NCBI GenBank assembly: GCA_030696465.1
Contig: JAUYSE010000107.1
Coordinates: 1-5,273 of the forward strand
DNA length: 5,273 nucleotides
Direction: 5' to 3'
Origin: Legionellaceae bacterium
Lineage (GTDB): Bacteria > Pseudomonadota > Gammaproteobacteria > Legionellales > Legionellaceae
In this document: positions 1-5,270 of the stretch, one piece after another
How positions within the stretch are numbered: position 1 is the stretch's first letter
Layout of the letters: each line of letters opens with the position of its first letter
Translations under genes and position numbers: made by a program
Notes under the pieces: generated by a model
Database searches by the model: none
What the model was told of the DNA's origin: nothing
Seen by the model: only the letters and a program-made list of their open reading frames with translations

Positions 1-4
1 ATAG

Positions 5-10
5 TATACT
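5..10 (+). promoter_or_regulatory. possible -10 element within a 12-bp palindrome at the left edge
   Basis: TATACT at 5-10 matches the sigma70 -10 consensus at five of six positions and lies 36-41 bp before the preferred ATG of the ATPase gene. It sits inside a perfect 12-bp palindrome, ATAGTATACTAT, at 1-12, which could also be an operator half-hidden by the window edge. Any -35 element would be outside the window, so this is only a candidate. Confidence 0.2.
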
Positions 11-45
11 ATAACTAATCTGCAAATATAGTGTCATTTTCAATT

Positions 46-1485
46 ATGAAAATCTCAAAAAATGAATTAATTTCCGTGCTCTCTCAATTTAATCCCTGGT
101 GGAGAAGCGAATCAATTCCTGATCTCCCAACATGGCATCGAGCAGCATTTCAGGAATTAAAACGCTGGTTAATGCATCCCCCTGCACCCAGAGCAATTTT
201 ATTATCCGGGGCGCGTCAGATTGGTAAAACCACCTTACTCTTACAAGCCATTGAAGAATTGCTTAAAATCGGCATAAAACCAGGTAATATACTCTATGTA
301 ACCTTTGATCATCCTCTCATTAAAATGTCAAATATTGATGAACTCTTAGAGGCTTGGCGTGAACGAGAACCGCAAACTGACGAAATCGAATATATTTTTC
401 TCGATGAAGCTCAATTTGTTCGTAATTGGGGCACCTGGATTAAACATCAAGTCGATTTTTTCAAAAAGCGTCGCATCTTTTTTACAGGCTCGGCCATTCC
501 TTTGCTAGAGGCAGACCAAGAGTCTGGTGTCGGACGATGGTATACGATTCGCTTAACCACGCTATCATTTTATGAATATCTACAGTTAAAAAAAGCGGTA
601 TTACCTACATTACCTAAATTGAAATCCTTACGCGACTTATTTGAGTGGCCACAACAAAATTTTTATCGTACACAAGAATTAGCGCTGCATTATGTGGGTC
701 ATTTTCACGAATATCTGGTAAGAGGTGGATTTCCTCAAACCACACAAGTTGAAAGTATTCATCAGGCACAACGCCTTTTACGAGAAGATATCATCGATAA
801 GGTTTTGAAAAGAGATATGACAGCACTCTTTGGGGTTCGCCGTATCCTGGAGCTTGAGCAAACATTCCTTTATCTCTGCATGCATGATGGCGGATTACTC
901 GATCTCGCTGACTTATGTAATAATCTTGAGGTAAGAAGACCTACTGCACAAAATTTTATTCAATTATTAGAAGCAACACATCTCATCTATCGACTGCAGC
1001 CCTTTGGTTATGGTAAAGATATTTTACGCGCTAAATATAAAATTTATTTAGCGGATGCAGCTATTGCCTCTGCTGTCCTACTAAAGGGTAAAAATATTCT
1101 CACCGATCCTACTGCATTGGGGATTGCCTCAGAAACTGCCGTCTTTAAACATTTATTTGCTCGTTACTACGCCCAGAATGTGCAATTCAGCTACTGGCGA
1201 GGGCAAAGAGACCATGAGGTGGATCTCGTCGCACAAATTGGAGAGCAAATCATTCCTTTTGAAGTGAAATATCGAACACAACATACGGACATAAGGGCAT
1301 TAAAAGGATTGTTTGAACTTTGTCAAAAGAAATCCATTACCCATGGATATGTCGTGACTAAGTCTTTAGAAGACTTTGGCGCACTTACTCCCCCTTCACC
1401 GTTAAAGACCAAAATCATGCAACTTCCAGCAGCATTACTTTGTTACTGGATGGGTGCCGCGGAGTTGGAAACAAGTCAAGAATAA
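46..1485 (+). CDS. AAA+ ATPase with C-terminal DUF4143 (PD-(D/E)XK-like) domain
   Basis: Protein of the AAA_14/DUF4143 family (COG1373 type); its cellular role is not established. Counting from ATG 46 (479 aa), the Walker A motif GARQIGKT is at about 55-62, the Walker B motif YIFLDEAQ at 116-123 and a sensor-1-like FTGSA at 146-150. The family-typical segments LTTLSFYEYL (170-179) and YLVRGGFP (223-230) follow. The C-terminal part has E364 in ASETAVF, D393 in HEVDLV and E406-x-K408 in FEVK, the arrangement of a PD-(D/E)XK nuclease-like core. No signal peptide or membrane segment is visible, so it is probably cytoplasmic. An in-frame GTG at 31 would add five residues; neither start has a clear Shine-Dalgarno, and ATG gives the more natural N-terminus MKISKNEL. 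Both domains look intact and the frame is open throughout. It stands alone and converges on hda. Such genes are patchily distributed and often accessory. DNA cleavage is not demonstrated for most members, so nuclease activity is inference. Confidence 0.85.
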   Translation: MKISKNELISVLSQFNPWWRSESIPDLPTWHRAAFQELKRWLMHPPAPRAILLSGARQIGKTTLLLQAIEELLKIGIKPGNILYVTFDHPLIKMSNIDELLEAWREREPQTDEIEYIFLDEAQFVRNWGTWIKHQVDFFKKRRIFFTGSAIPLLEADQESGVGRWYTIRLTTLSFYEYLQLKKAVLPTLPKLKSLRDLFEWPQQNFYRTQELALHYVGHFHEYLVRGGFPQTTQVESIHQAQRLLREDIIDKVLKRDMTALFGVRRILELEQTFLYLCMHDGGLLDLADLCNNLEVRRPTAQNFIQLLEATHLIYRLQPFGYGKDILRAKYKIYLADAAIASAVLLKGKNILTDPTALGIASETAVFKHLFARYYAQNVQFSYWRGQRDHEVDLVAQIGEQIIPFEVKYRTQHTDIRALKGLFELCQKKSITHGYVVTKSLEDFGALTPPSPLKTKIMQLPAALLCYWMGAAELETSQE

Positions 1486-1510
1486 CTAAGCGCGAACTTC
1501 TGTGATAATT

Positions 1511-2260
1511 TTAAGACTTCTGATTTGCAACCTCTTTGACGAACGGAATACTTAATTTACGCTGTTCGGCAAGAGAGGCTTTATCGAGTTTCTTTAGAAA
1601 CTCCCGTAATGCATGCATATTACGTGAATAGTGCGTTAATAAATATACCCCTACTTTTTCAGAAAGCACCAAACCACACTGCAAGGCATAATGCTGTAAG
1701 GTCAACAACTTAGACTCATCACTGAGTTCATGCAGCTGTATGACCAAACCTAAATTGAGGCGTGAACGTAAATCTGCAAGTTTCAGGGGGGAATGTACAG
1801 GCGCCACTTGGCCACTCACCATACACAAGGTCGAGCCTTGATCTTTTAAACGTCGAAACCAATTAAAAATGACTTCTTCCCAAGCAGGAAGCCCTGCAAT
1901 GCTGTCTATATCATCTAAGGTGATCAAGTCATACGATTCAGGGACAATATCTTGGACGCTTTCCGGGCCATAATCTTTCAAGAGTGCCAAAGGCAAATAT
2001 AATGCTTTTTCTGGCGAAGGTGCGGCCAGACAACAACCTTGCAATAAATGTGACTTCCCAGAACCAGGACGTCCCCAAAGATAAAAAAACCGCTCTCCTT
2101 TACCTTCGAGGGATTGCTTTAATGCATACTCTAAATATTGATTTTCTCCCCAACAAAATTCATCCAAACTGGTGAATTCAGGGAGGGCCAAAAACAATGG
2201 CAGTTGTTTCGCTTGAGAAATTAATCGCTTCTCTGACACAACTTCTTGCCCCATGTCCAT
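1511..2260 (-). CDS. hda: DnaA regulatory inactivator Hda
   Basis: AAA+ protein that, with the DNA-loaded beta sliding clamp, stimulates ATP hydrolysis by DnaA and so prevents re-initiation of replication (RIDA). The 249-aa product has Walker A GRPGSGKS at 63-70, Walker B LITLDDID at 112-119 and a box VII segment LADLRSRLNLG, with R167 in the position of the E. coli Hda arginine finger. Its C-terminus, QRKLSIPFVKEV, closely matches E. coli QRKLTIPFVKEI. A clamp-binding pentapeptide, QLPLF, is at 19-23. The Walker A is canonical, whereas E. coli Hda has a degenerate GAGRS. Start choice is uncertain: ATG 2260, ATG 2254 and GTG 2239 are all possible and none has a strong Shine-Dalgarno. The later starts would put the clamp motif nearer the N-terminus, as in E. 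coli. The gene overlaps the end of the upstream phosphatidyltransferase by 19-40 bp, so translational coupling is likely. Confidence 0.93.
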   Translation of the reverse strand: MDMGQEVVSEKRLISQAKQLPLFLALPEFTSLDEFCWGENQYLEYALKQSLEGKGERFFYLWGRPGSGKSHLLQGCCLAAPSPEKALYLPLALLKDYGPESVQDIVPESYDLITLDDIDSIAGLPAWEEVIFNWFRRLKDQGSTLCMVSGQVAPVHSPLKLADLRSRLNLGLVIQLHELSDESKLLTLQHYALQCGLVLSEKVGVYLLTHYSRNMHALREFLKKLDKASLAEQRKLSIPFVKEVANQKS

Positions 2261-2775
2261 GCATAATCACAATATGTCGCAGAAGTCGTCGTTGCTGTCA
2301 CCCAAATAAGTACCGTGATCCACTCAGAGGAGGGCAATAAAATTGCCAATTTCGTTATACAGCAAACTACCAGTAATAATTGAACGCAGGTATTAAATTT
2401 GCCTAAATAGGTAGGTTTGAAACAAAACATCTGCCTGCCTAATAACCAATACCACACCAAAACCCCTAATAATAAGGTGATATCTCTAAAAAAGCACAAA
2501 AATACCAGCCACCAGGGTAACATCCCGACCCAGGCAAGCGAAAAAAAACTACAACCCACTAATATTTTATCGGCCATAGGATCTAAAAAAGACCCCCACC
2601 AACTTTGAGAATCAAGTCTGCGTGCTAACCACCCGTCTAAGCCGTCGGTTACACCCATGATGAAAAATAAACACAATGCACGCTCGTAATCTTTTGCAAA
2701 AAAAAGCATCAAAAACGGCGGGATCATAGCGACCCGCAAAAGTGACAACACATTAGGTAATATTTTTATATTCAT
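2221..2775 (-). CDS. CDP-alcohol phosphatidyltransferase (PgsA/cardiolipin-synthase-like membrane enzyme)
   Basis: Integral inner-membrane enzyme that moves a phosphatidyl group from CDP-diacylglycerol to an alcohol, releasing CMP. The 184-aa protein (from ATG 2775) carries the complete family signature D-x2-DG-x2-AR-x8-G-x3-D-x3-D, with D44, D47, G48, A51, R52, G61, D65 and D69. These residues bind metal and CDP. About six hydrophobic helices are visible, and the N-terminal LPNVLSLLRVAMIPPFL is typical. Downstream, RDITLLLG and LGKFNT..Q resemble the CRLS1-type (CMP-forming) cardiolipin synthase branch as much as PgsA, so the acceptor could be glycerol-3-phosphate or phosphatidylglycerol; this cannot be settled by eye. 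TTG 2784 would add three residues, and ATG is preferred. No strong Shine-Dalgarno is seen. It is the first gene of a leftward operon with hda. In related genomes, as I recall, this pair often follows purM and perM; here the upstream side is a divergent tRNA-prs unit instead. Confidence 0.85.
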   Translation of the reverse strand: MNIKILPNVLSLLRVAMIPPFLMLFFAKDYERALCLFFIMGVTDGLDGWLARRLDSQSWWGSFLDPMADKILVGCSFFSLAWVGMLPWWLVFLCFFRDITLLLGVLVWYWLLGRQMFCFKPTYLGKFNTCVQLLLVVCCITKLAILLPSSEWITVLIWVTATTTSATYCDYAWTWGKKLCQRSD

Positions 2776-2805
2776 ATGCAACAAATTCAGACTAAGAAAT
2801 CAACC

Positions 2806-2833
2806 TTTATAAATCATTATCTAGTGTAAACAA
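2806..2833 (-). promoter_or_regulatory. candidate sigma70 promoter for the phosphatidyltransferase-hda operon
   Basis: Read on the minus strand, TTGTTT (2833-2828) and TATAAA (2811-2806) are separated by 16 bp, about 30 bp before ATG 2775. The -10 matches at five of six positions but the -35 at only three. A second -10-like hexamer, GATAAT (2821-2816), lies within the spacer. The position is right for a first-gene promoter, but in DNA this A+T-rich such matches arise easily. Confidence 0.3.
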
Positions 2834-3080
2834 TCTGATCGACACTGTCACGTTTCCTATCACAAGAAAGCTCTAATATTTTTATATTTTTGTCTTCTGC
2901 TCAAAAAAATCCTCATAAAAACACAATCGTCACCTAGATGTGTCTATTTTTAAGACATTAGCAACCTTGGCTCGCGCTTAATTCTAGATAAAAAACAAAC
3001 AAAATAATGCGAATTTTAACTATGGTGCGCATTATATGATCTATTCGTTTAGAGCACCCGGAAATTACTTGCAAGAACTA

Positions 3081-3109
3081 TTGACAAAATAACTAATCAT
3101 TTGCAAAAT
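3081..3109 (+). promoter_or_regulatory. candidate sigma70 promoter for tRNA-Gln (and perhaps prs)
   Basis: A perfect -35 hexamer TTGACA at 3081-3086 is followed, after an optimal 17-bp spacer, by CAAAAT at 3104-3109, which matches the -10 consensus at four of six positions. The next bases, AAGCGCCTGG, give a GC-rich discriminator, typical of stable-RNA promoters under stringent control. A transcription start near 3116 would leave a short 5' leader to be trimmed from the tRNA at 3145. No terminator is visible between the tRNA and prs, so the promoter may serve both. Confidence 0.55.
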
Positions 3110-3144
3110 AAGCGCCTGGTTACACAAGAATAATTCAAGTCTTC

Positions 3145-3219
3145 TGGGGTGTCGCCAAGCGGTAAGGCACAGGGTTTTGATCCCTGCATACCTAGGTTCG
3201 AATCCTAGCACCCCAGCCA
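3145..3219 (+). tRNA. tRNA-Gln (anticodon UUG)
   Basis: A complete cloverleaf reads from the sequence. The acceptor stem TGGGGTG (3145-3151) pairs with CACCCCA (3209-3215), followed by discriminator G3216 and an encoded CCA at 3217-3219. The anticodon stem CAGGG/CCCTG encloses the loop TTTTGAT, with anticodon TTG at 3177-3179, which reads CAA and by wobble CAG. The T stem CTAGG/CCTAG closes the TTCGAAT loop at 3197-3203. There is no variable-arm extension and no intron. The first base pair T-A (U1-A72) is the weak pair characteristic of bacterial tRNA-Gln. A tRNA-Gln directly before prs is a familiar gammaproteobacterial arrangement, often with ispE further upstream; ispE is absent here. Confidence 0.97.
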
Positions 3220-3240
3220 TAATTCCCATTTTATTTAAAA

Positions 3241-3324
3241 ACATATAGCAGAAGATACTCTATAAGGGACGCGATACTTCGCATAATAATAATTATATCT
3301 TGCAGAGTGTCTTCTGCTGTGTGT
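3241..3324 (+). promoter_or_regulatory. long stem-loop in the prs leader
   Basis: Bases 3241-3261 pair with 3304-3324 to give an uninterrupted 21-bp RNA stem with three U-G wobbles (3244-3321, 3246-3319, 3256-3309); the inner 15 bp contain only one wobble. The 42-nt loop holds a small hairpin, GCGA-TACT-TCGC, at 3271-3282. The stem begins 22 nt after the tRNA CCA end and finishes just before the likely prs Shine-Dalgarno (AGGA, 3331-3334). No U-tract follows, so it is not an intrinsic terminator. It could be an RNase III-type processing site, an mRNA-stabilising or translation-modulating leader, or the remains of a small inverted-repeat element. The pairing is seen directly; the function is unknown. 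Confidence 0.6.
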
Positions 3325-3330
3325 CTTTAC

Positions 3331-3334
3331 AGGA
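3331..3334 (+). promoter_or_regulatory. ribosome binding site of prs
   Basis: AGGA lies nine bases before the ATG at 3344 and six bases after the end of the leader stem. It supports the annotated start and makes the stem well placed to affect ribosome access. Confidence 0.5.
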
Positions 3335-3343
3335 TACGATACC

Positions 3344-4291
3344 ATGTCAGCTATGATGCTTTTTACCGGAAATGCTAACCCTCATCTTGCGCATCATGTT
3401 GCCAAACATTTAGATATCCCTATGGGGCAAGCGACGGTCGGAACCTTTAGCGACGGCGAAACCCTCGTCGAAATTCTTGAGAATGTCCGCGGAAGAGATG
3501 TATTCATCATCCAACCTACCTGCGCACCAACGAATAACCATCTTATGGAACTGCTCACCATGGCAGATGCTCTGAGACGCGCATCTGCAGGACGCATCAC
3601 CGCAGTGGTCCCTTATTTTGGATATGCTCGCCAAGATCGCCGTGTGCGCTCTGCACGTGTTCCTATTACTGCAAAAGTCATTGCAGACATGATGGCTTCT
3701 GTTGGTATTTGCCGAGTGCTTACTGTTGATTTACACGCCGATCAAATTCAAGGTTTTTTCTATATGCCGGTAGATAACGTCTACTCGACAGGCATTCTTC
3801 TTAATGACATTCAAAATCAACATCTAGGTCAAGCGATGATTGTTTCTCCTGATGTTGGCGGTGTCGTGCGTGCACGTGCCATGGCGAAACGCTTGAATGA
3901 CTCAGAACTCACCATTATTGATAAACGCCGCAGTGGCCCGAATAAATCTGAAGTAATGCACATCATCGGAGAGCCTGCAAACCGTCATTGTATTATCATT
4001 GACGACATTGTAGACACTGCTAGCACACTTTGTACTGCCGCATTAGAATTAAAGCGCAATGGTGCCGCAAGTGTACGTGCTTACATCACCCATCCGGTGC
4101 TCTCTGGACCAGCCGTGCAAAACATCACAGATTCCGTCCTTGATGGCCTCGTCACCACCGATACTATTCCATTGACACCTCTCGCCAGTGCTTGCCCTAA
4201 AATTCGCGTAGTGAGCCTTGCAGAGCTATTAGCGCAAGCCATTCATCGGATTAATGTAGAAGAATCTATCAGCTCTATGTTTGAAGAATAA
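3344..4291 (+). CDS. prs: ribose-phosphate pyrophosphokinase (PRPP synthetase)
   Basis: Cytoplasmic class I enzyme that transfers pyrophosphate from ATP to ribose 5-phosphate, making PRPP for purine, pyrimidine, NAD, histidine and tryptophan synthesis. The product is 315 aa, the same length as the E. coli protein, and collinear with it. Visible motifs are FSDGE (35-39), the near-invariant ALRRASAGRITAVVPYFGYA stretch (76-95), RQDRR (96-100), the signature VDLHADQIQGFF (128-139) with its metal/ATP-site histidine H131, catalytic-loop K194 and R196 in DKRR, and the C-terminal EESISSMFEE. The ribose-phosphate loop reads DDIVDTAST (220-228). In E. coli it is DTGGT, in B. subtilis DTAGT and in human DTCGT, so S227 replaces a normally conserved glycine. 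The rest of the fold shows no sign of decay. The start is supported by AGGA at 3331-3334 and alignment with E. coli. It follows tRNA-Gln and may be co-transcribed with it. Confidence 0.97.
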   Translation: MSAMMLFTGNANPHLAHHVAKHLDIPMGQATVGTFSDGETLVEILENVRGRDVFIIQPTCAPTNNHLMELLTMADALRRASAGRITAVVPYFGYARQDRRVRSARVPITAKVIADMMASVGICRVLTVDLHADQIQGFFYMPVDNVYSTGILLNDIQNQHLGQAMIVSPDVGGVVRARAMAKRLNDSELTIIDKRRSGPNKSEVMHIIGEPANRHCIIIDDIVDTASTLCTAALELKRNGAASVRAYITHPVLSGPAVQNITDSVLDGLVTTDTIPLTPLASACPKIRVVSLAELLAQAIHRINVEESISSMFEE

Positions 4292-4376
4292 CATTAGACA
4301 GATCGCTCCCAGCGGCAGGAGATCCCTCGCAGAATTTTTGGATAATTTAACGCGATGTTCGACTTTCACTAAAGTC
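4292..4376. other. prs-IS junction with weak hairpins; probable transposon end
   Basis: This 85-bp gap separates the convergent stops of prs and the transposase. GCG-(GC)-AGG pairs with CCT-CGC around 4313-4330 with a two-base bulge and is followed by AGAATTTTT, a weak candidate terminator for prs. Alternative pairing of GAT..CTCC with GGAGATC (4302-4324) is also possible. Further right, a perfect 6-bp stem with a 4-base loop (GACTTT-CACT-AAAGTC, 4361-4376) abuts the transposase stop. The terminal inverted repeat of the element should lie in this gap, but its partner is outside the window, so the exact boundary and any target duplication cannot be defined. Confidence 0.4.
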
Positions 4377-5270
4377 CTAAGCTACACCCAACTTCTCAAA
4401 TTGCAATGGAGGGTTTCCAAGCATTTTATTGATTACAATGCCAACTGTGTGAGCTAAGATCTTCCTTCCAATGCGATTTGTTAAATGCCAAACATCTCTG
4501 GCTCTAATTTTTTCAATATGAAACTGCTCTGCCAATTGTCCTATAACTGTTTCAACCAGACGCCTGGTAGATGTTATCCAGCGATTACAGTCCTTTCCTC
4601 TTGAGTCCGTCATATTGCTCCGTGTTGGTGTTTGCAGGTTAACATGAGTAAGCTCTCTAACTTGCTGTTGATAATCTTCGCCAATTAGGCCTTTGTCAGC
4701 AATTAGCAAACCACTTATGTTATTGATGATATCCCACAGTGATTCACGCTCATCAATATTTGCTGGCGCCACTGTTATGCCCGTGATTATCCCCTCTGAG
4801 CTAATAGCCAGATTCCCTTTAAAGCCATAGTAGGTCTCGCTTTTGGATGCACAATAACCATAGGCTGCACAGCCTTTAAAAATAGAACTAAATCCGGCGC
4901 GTTTAAAATGACAGACAGGCATGGGTAAGCCATCGGCCATATGTAGTCGGTCAGATAACGCTCCACTTGATTTTGCTAAGGCATTTTGTATCGATTGTTT
5001 CATGCACCATAAATTTGCTGATTGCTTTACATAATTTGTACGGCTGCCAAGCCCAGGAAACCAAGCCTGCCAATGATTCTTGAAATATCGCCATATGCCT
5101 GCATCTGTATCCTTGCCTAAGAACTCTCCAACAATATCCATTGTGATCACCTCCGCATCTGATAGCTTCGGTGCGAAACCCCGACTTCTCAATCGCTTAA
5201 CTTGAGTTATCTTTTTTAATTCAACATCTACCAGACAATATACAGTAATGATAAAATCTTCAACTGACAC
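4377..5270 (-). CDS. IS982-family transposase (5' end at or beyond window edge)
   Basis: DDE transposase that moves an insertion sequence by cutting at its terminal inverted repeats. The 297 visible residues show the IS982-family core: MADGLPMPVCHF (111-122) with the first catalytic D113, the segment YGYCASKSETYYGFK (137-151), APANIDERESL (168-178), ADKGLIG (191-197) with D192, and RRLVETVIGQL (236-246) with E240. The length is close to the usual 290-300 aa and the frame is uninterrupted, so the element may still be active. The first codon seen is GTG at 5270, giving MSVEDFIITVYCLVD. Family members usually have a few residues before this segment, and the frame stays open to the edge, so the true start may lie outside the window. 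It converges on prs and probably marks insertion or rearrangement just downstream of it. Confidence 0.92.
   Translation of the reverse strand: MSVEDFIITVYCLVDVELKKITQVKRLRSRGFAPKLSDAEVITMDIVGEFLGKDTDAGIWRYFKNHWQAWFPGLGSRTNYVKQSANLWCMKQSIQNALAKSSGALSDRLHMADGLPMPVCHFKRAGFSSIFKGCAAYGYCASKSETYYGFKGNLAISSEGIITGITVAPANIDERESLWDIINNISGLLIADKGLIGEDYQQQVRELTHVNLQTPTRSNMTDSRGKDCNRWITSTRRLVETVIGQLAEQFHIEKIRARDVWHLTNRIGRKILAHTVGIVINKMLGNPPLQFEKLGVA

Larger units (their letters stand above)
2785..3144. other. divergent A+T-rich intergenic region
   Basis: This 360-bp stretch has no convincing coding frame on either strand; the only obvious ATG-led frame near 3022 closes after five codons. It separates the leftward phosphatidyltransferase-hda operon from the rightward tRNA-Gln-prs unit and must hold both promoters, for which candidates are listed separately. 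Other visible items are a short near-palindrome GACACTGTC around 2841-2849, a weak TGTCT/AGACA inverted pair at 2941-2957, and TGTCTTCTGCT at 2891-2901, which recurs exactly at 3308-3318. In many gammaproteobacteria ispE lies just upstream of tRNA-Gln; no trace of it is seen here. Confidence 0.6.

Noticed and set aside
1486..1510. Bidirectional terminator between the convergent ATPase and hda stops
   Set aside because: The 25-bp gap has no self-complementary arms; the repeated ACTTCTG nearby is a direct repeat and cannot form a hairpin.
1984..2175. Open frame of 63 codons on the plus strand inside hda
   Set aside because: It is wholly antisense to a strongly conserved gene, has no family resemblance and no ribosome site.
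2417..2608. Open frame of 63 codons on the plus strand inside the phosphatidyltransferase gene
   Set aside because: It is antisense to the catalytic motif region; its lysine/asparagine-rich composition reflects the hydrophobic codons on the real strand.
2941..2957. TGTCT/AGACA inverted repeat as a terminator or attenuator
   Set aside because: It has only five base pairs with a seven-base loop, no following T-tract and no gene ending nearby.
3035..3040. TATGAT as the -10 of a second tRNA promoter
   Set aside because: The hexamer is good, but no acceptable -35 lies 16-18 bp upstream, and the TTGACA promoter is closer and better spaced.
3241..3324. Prs leader stem as an intrinsic terminator of the tRNA
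   Set aside because: The 3' arm is followed by CTTTAC rather than a run of T, and the loop is too long for a typical terminator.
3394..3634. Two overlapping minus-strand open frames inside prs
   Set aside because: They are shadows of the conserved prs reading frame, overlap each other, and show no recognisable domain.
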